From Nitrospinota bacterium (lineage in GTDB: Bacteria > Nitrospinota > Nitrospinia > UBA9942), in contig JACQEW010000247.1 of the NCBI GenBank assembly GCA_016200365.1, positions 1 to 13,062 of the forward strand: a stretch of 13,062 nt of DNA, written 5' to 3'. Made by a program: the position numbers and the translations under genes. Below, one piece after another: positions 6,514 through 12,550 of the stretch; within the stretch, counting starts at the first letter, position 1, and each line of letters opens with the position of its first letter. The notes beneath the pieces are model-generated. The model was not told where the DNA came from, did not search any database, and saw nothing but the letters and a program-made list of their open reading frames with translations.

Positions 6514-7293
6514 ATGTCTTCAAAAAAACGAATCGTTGCCTTTGCCAATCGTAAAGGGGGTAGCGGGAAAACCGCCACCTCGGTAAACCTTGGCGCCTGT
6601 TTTGCAGAAAAAGGCAATAGGGTGCTCATCGTTGATATTGACCCGCAGTCGCACGCAACAATATCCCTCGGTATATCACCCTATTCTTTAAAGGAATCTG
6701 TATATGAATTGCTTATATTCCCGGAGAGTAATCCTGCATTGTGCATATCGGATATCGGTATTAAAAATCTAAGCATCATACCTGCCAAGCAGGACCTTGC
6801 AGGGGCAGAGGTAGAGCTGGTAAATGTAAAGGGACGGGAGTACCGTCTTAAATCCCAGATGAACAAGATAAAGGACAAATACGATTTCATTCTTATAGAT
6901 TGTCCTCCTTCTCTCGGCATTCTGACTCTAAATGCCCTGGCAGCAGCTTATGAGGTTATAATCCCCCTGCAAACCCACTTTCTCGCAATGGAGGGGTTGG
7001 GACAGCTTGTCCCCACCATATACAGGGTTACGACAGAGCTGAATCCTGAATTGAGAATAGCAGGTATAGTGCCGACTATGTGCGATGAAAGGACGAAAAT
7101 TAATAAGAGGGTAATTCAGGAGGTTATGGGACATTTTGGCGGCAGGCTGCTGAATACAAGGATAAGAATGGATATAAAATTGGCAGAGGCGCCGAGCCAC
7201 GGGCTTCCAATAACGCTCTACGCACCGAAATCGAGGGGCGCCTCTGATTACAAAAAACTGGCAGAGGAGATACTGGCTCAAAACGGAAATTAA
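6514..7293 (+). CDS. ParA/Soj-family partitioning ATPase
   Basis: The 259-residue protein is a complete ParA-type (deviant Walker A) ATPase. The N-terminus has KGGSGKT (14-20) with both the signature lysine K14 and P-loop K19; position 17 is Ser where Val is usual. The Walker A' segment is VLIVDIDPQ (37-45) and the Walker B is FILIDCPPSLG (125-135). The C-terminal half (AGIVPTMCDERTKINKRVIQ, TRIRMDIKLAEAPSHGLPI) is typical of Soj/ParA. Such ATPases bind DNA non-specifically as ATP dimers and position chromosomes, plasmids or protein cargo when a partner stimulates ATP hydrolysis. No parB follows; instead a TPR gene with a ParB-like N-terminal tail starts 25 bases downstream, and this is the likely partner. 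AAGG lies about 7 bases before the ATG. Chromosomal parA-parB with gidB/mnmG is not seen, so this is probably an accessory or cargo-positioning ParA. Confidence 0.92.
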   Translation: MSSKKRIVAFANRKGGSGKTATSVNLGACFAEKGNRVLIVDIDPQSHATISLGISPYSLKESVYELLIFPESNPALCISDIGIKNLSIIPAKQDLAGAEVELVNVKGREYRLKSQMNKIKDKYDFILIDCPPSLGILTLNALAAAYEVIIPLQTHFLAMEGLGQLVPTIYRVTTELNPELRIAGIVPTMCDERTKINKRVIQEVMGHFGGRLLNTRIRMDIKLAEAPSHGLPITLYAPKSRGASDYKKLAEEILAQNGN

Positions 7294-7303
7294 AAGTGAA
7301 ATG

Positions 7304-7324
7304 ATTTTATAATTTTCTATGTCT
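7304..7324 (+). promoter_or_regulatory. TATAAT-N5-ATG at the TPR gene start
   Basis: TATAAT (7308-7313) lies 5 bases before the ATG of the TPR gene, and no Shine-Dalgarno sequence is visible. That spacing is what is expected of a -10 element driving a leaderless transcript. It may give the TPR gene its own promoter apart from parA. It matches 5036-5056 at 20 of 21 positions. Confidence 0.35.
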
Positions 7325-8002
7325 CAAGAAAAAGAGATAAAATCTAAAAAGGTAAAAAAGGATGCTCTCGGTATGGGGCTGGATGCCATATTAAAATCCA
7401 CCCTCCCCCCATCTTATCGCCGTGAAGAAGAAAAACAGAGGGATACTGTTCAAATCGAGCCGCTTCGGCAGATTTATGATAAGGAGCTGACGATAAACAA
7501 TATCATTGCACGGAGGAAAGGTGATTTAATAGAGCTTTCTATGAAACTCACTGAAAAGGGCGGCTCTATTGTATCTATACTGTCAGAGGCGCTCGATAGT
7601 GCAAAGAAAGGGAACTTCGATTCATTAATGAATAAAGACGAGACGAACAGAGAGGCTGCACTGTGCAACGAAAGGGGACTTGCCCTATTCAAAAATAAAA
7701 AATACATAGAAGCAATAGAGGAGTTCAAAAGGGGTATTGCCCTCAATAATTCTATGGCGGAGCTTCACTATCATTTAGCATTTGTATACGATGAAATAGA
7801 GGATTATAAAAGCGCTATTACCGAATACAGTGCCGCCGCCAATCTTAAATCAGATGATGCAGAGATCAGAAATAATCTGGCAATTGCATACTATAACGAC
7901 AATCGGATAGAAGAGGCATTGAAAGAGCTGAATGATGCACTTAGAATAAATCCTGATTATAAGCTGGCAAAGGAAAATCTGCTCCTTATGAAAGGGTCAT
8001 AA
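7319..8002 (+). CDS. TPR protein with ParB-like N-terminal tail, probable ParA partner
   Basis: The 227-residue protein has three tetratricopeptide repeats at about 113-146, 147-180 and 181-214 (for example ERGLALFKNKKYIEAIEEFK and LAIAYYNDNRIEEALKELND), then a short capping helix. The first 40 residues are basic and disordered-looking and hold DALGMGLDAIL (15-25). ParB proteins often begin with a closely similar LG-x-GL-x-ALI segment that contacts ParA and stimulates its ATPase. The middle (45-110) is helical without a recognised domain; no ParB nuclease-like or helix-turn-helix region is present. The gene follows parA by 25 bases with no Shine-Dalgarno. I infer that it links ParA to a protein cargo through its TPRs. 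A generic TPR protein with a chance motif is the alternative. Confidence 0.82.
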   Translation: MSQEKEIKSKKVKKDALGMGLDAILKSTLPPSYRREEEKQRDTVQIEPLRQIYDKELTINNIIARRKGDLIELSMKLTEKGGSIVSILSEALDSAKKGNFDSLMNKDETNREAALCNERGLALFKNKKYIEAIEEFKRGIALNNSMAELHYHLAFVYDEIEDYKSAITEYSAAANLKSDDAEIRNNLAIAYYNDNRIEEALKELNDALRINPDYKLAKENLLLMKGS

Positions 8003-8009
8003 TGAACTA

Positions 8010-8085
8010 GTAAAAAGTCAAAAATTAGCCATAAGGGTAAACGGATTATCATTGTTGTAAGGGCTAATTTTGTTTTGACTTTTTA
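8010..8085. terminator. Hairpin between convergent genes, possible bidirectional terminator
   Basis: GTAAAAAGTCAAAA (8010-8023) pairs perfectly with TTTTGACTTTTTAC (8072-8085), and AATTAGCC (8023-8030) with GGCTAATT (8062-8069), with a 3-base bulge and a loop of about 31 bases. It lies between the stop of the TPR gene and the stop of the convergent hypothetical gene, so it can serve both. The stem is AT-rich and the loop large, unlike a classical intrinsic terminator, so it may instead be another dispersed hairpin. Confidence 0.45.
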
Positions 8086-8097
8086 CGAGAACCTCCC

Positions 8098-8715
8098 TCA
8101 TAATATTAGCCTGTTAGCTGCTTCGAGAGGGTCTTTAGATATAAAACCTTTACATGCAGATTTAAAATCCCCCCCATCTTTAATAACTTTTAAGAAATCT
8201 TCGGCGGCTGACCCCTCCACGCTGGCAATAGCCCTTTCATGCTCTGAAAGGGCAGAGAGATCTCTTTCCAGATTTGTCAGGATTGACGGGTCTGCGATTG
8301 AGCCGGAGCATGCTGTTAAGGCGCTATTTTTAGCAATATTCCACTGCTTGCCAAATTTGAAAAAAGTATCTACCCTATCCACTTTCAGCATGTTGATTAT
8401 TTTATTTTCCAGCTTCAGAATATGCTCGTTCGATGACCCTTTATCCTTTAATCCAACGAGCACTTTCAATTCAGATTTTGATAAGGGTATTTCCAGCTCC
8501 CTTAATTCTTTCTGAATCAGTATGGCCAGCTTATCGTCTTTTTTTTTGTCGTTGGCTAACTGGTAATTCAACTCGGTTAAATCAAATCCTATTTTCGTTG
8601 CCACCAGACGCTGATACCTGTATTCATCTTTAAATTGCACATGCCAGATGTAGAGCAGCGCCGGCACAGCAAGTATGATTAAGATTATTTTTAATTTTTT
8701 CCAATAGTTCTGCAT
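8098..8715 (-). CDS. Membrane-anchored hypothetical protein
   Basis: I do not recognise this 205-residue protein. It starts MQNYWKKLK, then a hydrophobic segment at residues 9-24 (KIILIILAVPALLYIW) that is an uncleaved anchor or signal peptide. The rest is hydrophilic, lysine- and glutamate-rich and predicted helical (for example KLAILIQKELRELEIPLSKS). Two cysteines, C136 and C188, in the C-terminal half could form a disulphide if the domain is periplasmic. The gene is the last on the minus strand in this cluster and is separated from the Trm112-like gene by a hairpin repeat, so co-transcription is uncertain. The ATG has no Shine-Dalgarno, but TATAAT lies 5 bases upstream. Confidence 0.75.
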   Translation of the reverse strand: MQNYWKKLKIILIILAVPALLYIWHVQFKDEYRYQRLVATKIGFDLTELNYQLANDKKKDDKLAILIQKELRELEIPLSKSELKVLVGLKDKGSSNEHILKLENKIINMLKVDRVDTFFKFGKQWNIAKNSALTACSGSIADPSILTNLERDLSALSEHERAIASVEGSAAEDFLKVIKDGGDFKSACKGFISKDPLEAANRLIL

Positions 8716-8726
8716 TATAAATTATA
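8716..8726 (-). promoter_or_regulatory. TATAAT-N5-ATG at the hypothetical gene start
   Basis: On the minus strand TATAAT (8726-8721) is followed by TTATA and then the ATG at 8715. The preceding bases also match the ATTTTATAATTT core seen at 5036 and 7304. With no Shine-Dalgarno present it looks like a -10 element of a leaderless transcript. AT-rich context makes a chance match possible. Confidence 0.3.
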
Positions 8727-8730
8727 AAAT

Positions 8731-8813
8731 TTAGCCACGAATAAACACGAATAAAAACCAATTTACACTAAATTCGTGAATATTCGTGTAGATTTGTGTA
8801 AATTCGTGGCTAA
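8731..8813. repeat. Hairpin built of CACGAATA-type words
   Basis: TTAGCCACGAAT (8731-8742) pairs perfectly with ATTCGTGGCTAA (8802-8813). Between them ACACGAATA, TTACACTAAATTCGTGAAT, ATTCGTGTAGATTTGTGTAA continue as degenerate words of about 9-10 bases on both arms. The element fills the gap between the hypothetical gene and the Trm112-like gene. Arrays of CACGAATAAA words of this kind are familiar from many environmental genomes. Confidence 0.8.
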
Positions 8814-8825
8814 AAGCAGTTTTGT

Positions 8826-9020
8826 TTACGCCTTTATCGGATTCAGGTTTTCATCGAGCTTTAAGGCTTCATCTATAAGCATTATCGGTATATCATCCTT
8901 AATCTCATACATAAGCTTGCAGGCTTTGCATATAAGCCCGTTCCCATCCTGTGTAAGATATATATCCCCTTTGCATTTAGGACACGCTAATAGATCCAGA
9001 AGCTCTTTATCTATAGGCAT
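8826..9020 (-). CDS. Trm112-like zinc-binding protein
   Basis: The 64-residue protein is full length for the bacterial Trm112/YcaR family. It begins MPIDKELLDLLACPKCKGDI and has two zinc-binding pairs, C13-x-x-C16 and C31-x-x-C34, then the conserved ending YEIKDDIPIMLIDEA. In eukaryotes Trm112 activates methyltransferases; bacterial members are small zinc-ribbon proteins often found near envelope and lipid A genes, and their job is poorly known. The start lies 12 bases after the stop of the heptosyltransferase gene, so the two are almost certainly co-transcribed, and GGGAGGG lies about 6 bases before the ATG. Confidence 0.9.
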   Translation of the reverse strand: MPIDKELLDLLACPKCKGDIYLTQDGNGLICKACKLMYEIKDDIPIMLIDEALKLDENLNPIKA

Positions 9021-9032
9021 AAACCCTCCCCT

Positions 9033-10082
9033 TTAAATTGACAATTGACGATTAACTGCTGAAAATACTTCCTCAACAGAAATCATTTTCATACATTTAA
9101 GTATATCACAGTTTCTTTTATAACACCCGCTGCATTCGATTTCTTTATGAACTATAATATGACCGTCTCCATAGGGTCCGTTTCTCAGGGGACTGGAAGG
9201 ACCGTAGATAGCCACAGTCGGTATTTTCAAGGCAGCGGCTATGTGAAGGGGTCCTGTATCCCCTCCTACAAAAAGTCTGCATCTTCTTAAAAGCGCAATA
9301 AGCTGTCTCAGAGAAGTTGGAGGCGCTGCGAGAGGATTGTATGACATCGAGGCGATTACGCCCTTTACCATCGCATCTTCTCCGGGTCCCCATGTCAGCA
9401 TAACATCGGCGTCCATCTCTTTAACGATACGATTGCACAATTCTGCATAATTTTTTATACCCCACTCCTTTGTCTTCCAGCCTGCTGCGGGATTAATTGC
9501 AATCAGAGGCTTAGGGGCACCCATACTATGGATGAGTTGTAATTTGTTTTTCGTAAAGAATTCGTTTATATACTCATCGTCTTCGGGAGAATGGCTTAGG
9601 GAAAACTCCTTTTTAATCTCCTTGAAGCCAAAGGGTTTAAGCAGGCTTAAATTTATATCAACCACATGGACATCCTTGTCCGACGGAGAGATTTTTTTAT
9701 TGGTAAAAAGGACATTTAGATACTCCCGGCAATTTTTTGAATCAAAGCCGATAATAGTTTTTGCCCCGCTTAAGATAGAAATAACCCCGCTTTTAATCAA
9801 TCCCTGAAGGTCTATCGCTATATCAAATTTATCTTCTCTAAGTGTTTTTATAATTGAAAAAATTTCTTTGAGTGTTGAGATGCTCAATCTCTTGCGCCAT
9901 TTTTTAGTATCTACGGTTATAACATTATTAATATCCTTATTCCCATTCAGTATTTCCTTTGCCCTATCTTCTATTATCCATGCAATATACGCATCAGGGA
10001 GATTATGTCTTATGGTTCGCAGAACAGGAAGGGCATGCACGACATCACCGATGGAGCCGAGCTTTACAATTAGGATTCTCAT
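9033..10082 (-). CDS. waaC: Lipopolysaccharide heptosyltransferase (GT9 family, WaaC-like)
   Basis: This 349-residue GT-B glycosyltransferase transfers heptose from ADP-heptose to the LPS inner core at the cytoplasmic face of the inner membrane. The N-terminal domain has MRILIVKLGSIGDVVHALPV, with the G-D-V segment expected of the acceptor side, and FDIAIDLQGLIKSGVISILS. The C-terminal domain has INPAAGWKTKEW and the ADP-heptose-binding GGDTGPLHIAAAL. The N-terminus and the LQGLIKSG segment favour heptosyltransferase I (WaaC) over WaaF, but a further GT9 member is possible. It lies downstream of rfaE2, which makes its donor. There is no Shine-Dalgarno before the ATG at 10082, and the bases just upstream belong to the CAGTAGG hairpin. 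Confidence 0.88.
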   Translation of the reverse strand: MRILIVKLGSIGDVVHALPVLRTIRHNLPDAYIAWIIEDRAKEILNGNKDINNVITVDTKKWRKRLSISTLKEIFSIIKTLREDKFDIAIDLQGLIKSGVISILSGAKTIIGFDSKNCREYLNVLFTNKKISPSDKDVHVVDINLSLLKPFGFKEIKKEFSLSHSPEDDEYINEFFTKNKLQLIHSMGAPKPLIAINPAAGWKTKEWGIKNYAELCNRIVKEMDADVMLTWGPGEDAMVKGVIASMSYNPLAAPPTSLRQLIALLRRCRLFVGGDTGPLHIAAALKIPTVAIYGPSSPLRNGPYGDGHIIVHKEIECSGCYKRNCDILKCMKMISVEEVFSAVNRQLSI

Positions 10083-10088
10083 ATATCA

Positions 10089-10181
10089 GTAAGCAGTAGG
10101 CAGTAAGCAGTAGGCAATAGGCAGTAGGCATAGGCAGTAGGTAGTAGGCACCTTACTTACTGCTTACTGCCTACTGCTTAC
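10089..10181. repeat. Heptamer hairpin (CAGTAGG/CAGTAAG) that overlaps the rfaE2 stop
   Basis: A 24-base arm at 10089-10112 (GTAAGCAGTAGGCAGTAAGC and four more) has a perfect inverted copy at 10158-10181. The loop is itself more copies of CAGTAGG, CAATAGG and CATAGG with 7-base period. The right arm runs 18 bases into rfaE2 and supplies its last codons and stop. The exactness of the arms suggests it is recent or still being repaired to identity. Confidence 0.92.
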
Positions 10182-10637
10182 TTTCTTTATTATCTCCGTA
10201 GATGACCTCTCCTTCTTATCGCCGGTAATTGCCACCCTTCCGCCATAAGACCTTACTGTTTTCACTTCAGGAACGGTATCTTCTGTATAGTCAGTCCCTT
10301 TTGCATGAATATCCGGTTTCAGAGTCAGGAGGAGTTTTGATACATCAGGCTCATCAAAGAGAGTTACATAGTCAGTGCATTCGAGGGCAGTGATAATTTC
10401 AGCCCTTTCGTTTTCCTGTGTTACAGGTCTGCCGTCACCTTTAAGTCTTCTCGCAGAAGAATCGCTGTTTATAGCTACTATAAGAATGTCCCCCAAACCC
10501 TTTGCCTCAGTTAAATATCTTACATGCCCAACATGAAGGATGTCAAAACATCCGTTGGCAAAGACAATCTTTTTCCCTCTTTTTCTTGCTTTTTCGACAA
10601 TAGTTTTAAGCTCATCTATATTTTTCAGCTTACTCAT
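10164..10637 (-). CDS. rfaE2: D-glycero-beta-D-manno-heptose 1-phosphate adenylyltransferase
   Basis: The 157-residue protein corresponds to the C-terminal domain of HldE as a stand-alone gene. It transfers AMP from ATP to heptose 1-phosphate, forming ADP-D,D-heptose. The nucleotidyltransferase signature is FANGCFDILHVGHVRYL with HxGH at 35-38; GDILIVAINSDSSARRLKGD and RPVTQENERAEII follow, then KGTDYTEDTVPE and the C-terminal ERSSTEIIKK (family STT-x-II). The last five residues, VSSRQ, and the stop codon are written by the repeat at 10158-10181, so the native C-terminus was probably replaced. The partner kinase is the next gene upstream, beyond a nested hairpin spacer. GGTGA about 9 bases before the ATG is the best ribosome-binding site and lies at the edge of that hairpin. 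Confidence 0.93.
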   Translation of the reverse strand: MSKLKNIDELKTIVEKARKRGKKIVFANGCFDILHVGHVRYLTEAKGLGDILIVAINSDSSARRLKGDGRPVTQENERAEIITALECTDYVTLFDEPDVSKLLLTLKPDIHAKGTDYTEDTVPEVKTVRSYGGRVAITGDKKERSSTEIIKKVSSRQ

Positions 10638-10645
10638 TTAATTTC

Positions 10646-10808
10646 ACCACAAAGGCACAAAGAACACAAAGGAAATAAAAGAAAAAGATTAAAGTGAGAA
10701 ATGAAGAAACAATAAGTCAGTCTAAAAGTCTAAAAGTTATCTCCACTCTTAGACTCTTTTTCCCCCTTTCTCCTTTCTTTTCTTTGTGTCCTTTGTGTCT
10801 TTGTGGTT
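10646..10808. repeat. Hairpin of CACAAAGG words with a nested GTCTAAAA hairpin
   Basis: ACCACAAAGGCACAAAGAAC and following bases (10646-10674) are mirrored by inverted copies ending TTTGTGTCTTTGTGGTT (10782-10808). The centre is purine-rich on one side and pyrimidine-rich on the other, so pairing may extend inward. In the loop lies a second structure: AGTCTAAAAGTCTAAAAGT (10719-10737) against ACTCTTAGACT (10745-10755). It fills almost all of the 181-base gap between rfaE1 and rfaE2. Confidence 0.85.
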
Positions 10809-10818
10809 AATCAGGTCT

Positions 10819-11811
10819 TTATTCATTATCAATAGCGTTTTCAATCTCTTCAGTCGTTACTGTAGCGGTTCCGCTCTTCATAACCACAATACCGCCTGCG
10901 TAGTTTGCAAGTCTCGCTGCATCCTTCATTGAAGCCTTTGAGGCGAGGGCGAGGGTAAATGCGCTTATCACGGTATCGCCCGCACCTGTAACATCCGCCA
11001 CCTGATCCGTCCCGTAAATGGCGATGTCAGTAATATCTTCATCGCTTTCAAAAAGGGTCATCCCCTCCTTGCCCCTTGTTATCAGAAGCCCATCACTCCT
11101 GATTCTCTTAAGAATTTTTTTTCCGTATTGCCTTATATTATCTCCATCTAATGTAACATTTAATGCCCACTCCACCTCCTCTGAATTGGGTGTAGCCGCT
11201 GTTATATGGTGATATTTGAGAATATCGAACCGGGACTCCACTGTAATAACCTTTTCTCTCATTTTTGCCAGTTTATTTATATAATTTAGAATGTTCTGCG
11301 ATATCGTTCCAAGCCCGTAATCCGAAACAAGGATGGCATCCGACCTTTCAGCAGCCTGCATAAAAATTTTCAATAATCTCTCCTCTGTCTTTTTACCAAT
11401 ACTATTATTATTCTCCCTGTCTATTCTTATCACCTGCTGTTTTGTAGTGTTATATCCGCCTGCAAGTATCCTCGTCTTCGTAGGGGTCAATCTTGTTTCA
11501 TCCGATATAATCCCTTCAGTATCCACCCCTTTTTCTTTTAAGAAGCATATAAGCTTTTTCCCCATCTCATCATTTCCAACAGCTCCTACAGGGAATACAG
11601 TTCCTCCGAGAGAATGGATATTATTTACGGCATTTGCAGCGCATCCTGGCAGGACAGTTTGTGAATCGTATTTAAGCACAAGAACAGGAGCCTCCCTCGA
11701 TACCCTCGAGGTCATCCCGAGGATATACTCATCCGCCACCATATCGCCAATCACCATTACCTTCTGTTTTGAGAATCTCTTTAAGATACCCTTTAAACGA
11801 TTTCTGTTCAT
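10819..11811 (-). CDS. rfaE1: D-glycero-beta-D-manno-heptose 7-phosphate kinase
   Basis: This 330-residue PfkB/ribokinase-fold enzyme corresponds to the N-terminal domain of HldE. It phosphorylates heptose 7-phosphate at C1 to give the 1,7-bisphosphate, the substrate of the adjacent gmhB product. Evidence includes VMVIGDMVADEYILGMTSRV near the N-terminus (18-37), REAPVLVLK, LPGCAANAVNNIHSLGG (substrate-binding region), the central DAILVSDYGLGTIS, and the PfkB signature DVTGAGDTVISAF (273-285) with catalytic base D279 and the anion hole GAG. Kinase and adenylyltransferase are separate genes here, whereas E. coli has one fused HldE. The start at 11811 has no Shine-Dalgarno; a GGTG in the hairpin lies about 13 bases upstream. 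Confidence 0.93.
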   Translation of the reverse strand: MNRNRLKGILKRFSKQKVMVIGDMVADEYILGMTSRVSREAPVLVLKYDSQTVLPGCAANAVNNIHSLGGTVFPVGAVGNDEMGKKLICFLKEKGVDTEGIISDETRLTPTKTRILAGGYNTTKQQVIRIDRENNNSIGKKTEERLLKIFMQAAERSDAILVSDYGLGTISQNILNYINKLAKMREKVITVESRFDILKYHHITAATPNSEEVEWALNVTLDGDNIRQYGKKILKRIRSDGLLITRGKEGMTLFESDEDITDIAIYGTDQVADVTGAGDTVISAFTLALASKASMKDAARLANYAGGIVVMKSGTATVTTEEIENAIDNE

Positions 11812-11821
11812 AATAAATTAA

Positions 11822-11940
11822 GAGCACCAGTGCACCAGACACCAGAACACCAGTAAAGAATGTCACCAGAACACCAGAGCACCAGTAAAGAATATATTTC
11901 TGGTGCCCTGGTGACTGGTGCCCTGGTGCTCTGGTGCACT
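11822..11940. repeat. Hairpin built of CACCAGA-type words
   Basis: Words such as GCACCAGT, GCACCAGA, CACCAGA, ACACCAGT (period 7-8) fill 11824-11886. They are mirrored by GGTGCCCT, GGTGACT, GGTGCCCT, GGTGCTCT at 11901-11938. A 14-base unit CACCAGTAAAGAAT occurs twice on the left side (11848-11861 and 11880-11893), showing a local segmental duplication. The right arm reaches the stop codon of gmhB, and the left arm ends about 10 bases before the rfaE1 start. Confidence 0.9.
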
Positions 11941-12527
11941 CATTTTTTTATATCCTTCAAAATCCATTGAACAGCATCATACAGATCATTTGCAATATAG
12001 TCAGGTTTTTTGTTTCCGTTATTCCTAAAATATTCAACCTCTCCCTTTCCATAACCTGTAAGAACCAGAATCCCCTTTGCCCCAACATTATGAGCCAACT
12101 GCACATCGCTTACCTTATCGCCCACTACATAAGACTTTTTTATGTCTATATTAAGCTCCTCTGCTGCTGTTTCTATCATACCGGGATTTGGCTTTCTGCA
12201 ATTGCAATTTTTTCTGTATTCCTCGTTACCAACCTCAGTATGGTGAGGACAGTAGTAAATCCCATCTAAAAAGGCATTATATTCCGAAAGGAGTGTTTTG
12301 AGCCTCTCATGAGTTTTATGTATAAATTCTTCGGTAAAATATCCCCTTGCCACACCCGACTGGTTTGTAACAACTGCCGTCTTTAATCCTCTTTCATTTA
12401 AAAGCCTGACTGCATCGGCAGAGCCTTTGATAAGTTTAAGGTGTGCTATATTCCTCAAATATCCAACCTCTTCGCTTACAGTCCCATCCCTATCTATAAA
12501 TACTGCAATATTTTTATTTGATTTCAT
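11940..12527 (-). CDS. gmhB: D-glycero-D-manno-heptose 1,7-bisphosphate 7-phosphatase
   Basis: The 195-residue HAD-family phosphatase removes the C7 phosphate from heptose 1,7-bisphosphate, between the rfaE1 and rfaE2 steps. Catalytic aspartates are D12 and D14 in FIDRDGTVSEEVGYL. The conserved TNQSGVARGYFTEE is motif II, and VVGDKVSDVQLA (D137, D141) is the Mg-binding motif. The zinc-binding loop CPHH...CNC has C93, H95, C108 and C110, the spacing typical of GmhB rather than of HisB. The gene is first among the heptose genes, 23 bases after the Ig-like protein gene. Its stop codon lies at the edge of the CACCAG hairpin. No strong Shine-Dalgarno is visible. Confidence 0.92.
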   Translation of the reverse strand: MKSNKNIAVFIDRDGTVSEEVGYLRNIAHLKLIKGSADAVRLLNERGLKTAVVTNQSGVARGYFTEEFIHKTHERLKTLLSEYNAFLDGIYYCPHHTEVGNEEYRKNCNCRKPNPGMIETAAEELNIDIKKSYVVGDKVSDVQLAHNVGAKGILVLTGYGKGEVEYFRNNGNKKPDYIANDLYDAVQWILKDIKK

Positions 12528-12550
12528 CGGGCAGTTAAAGGGAAAGATTT

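Noticed and set aside
10089..10181. Tandem array as a CRISPR
   Set aside because: The period is 7 bases, there are no unique spacers of 25-40 bases and no cas genes; the structure is an inverted-repeat hairpin.
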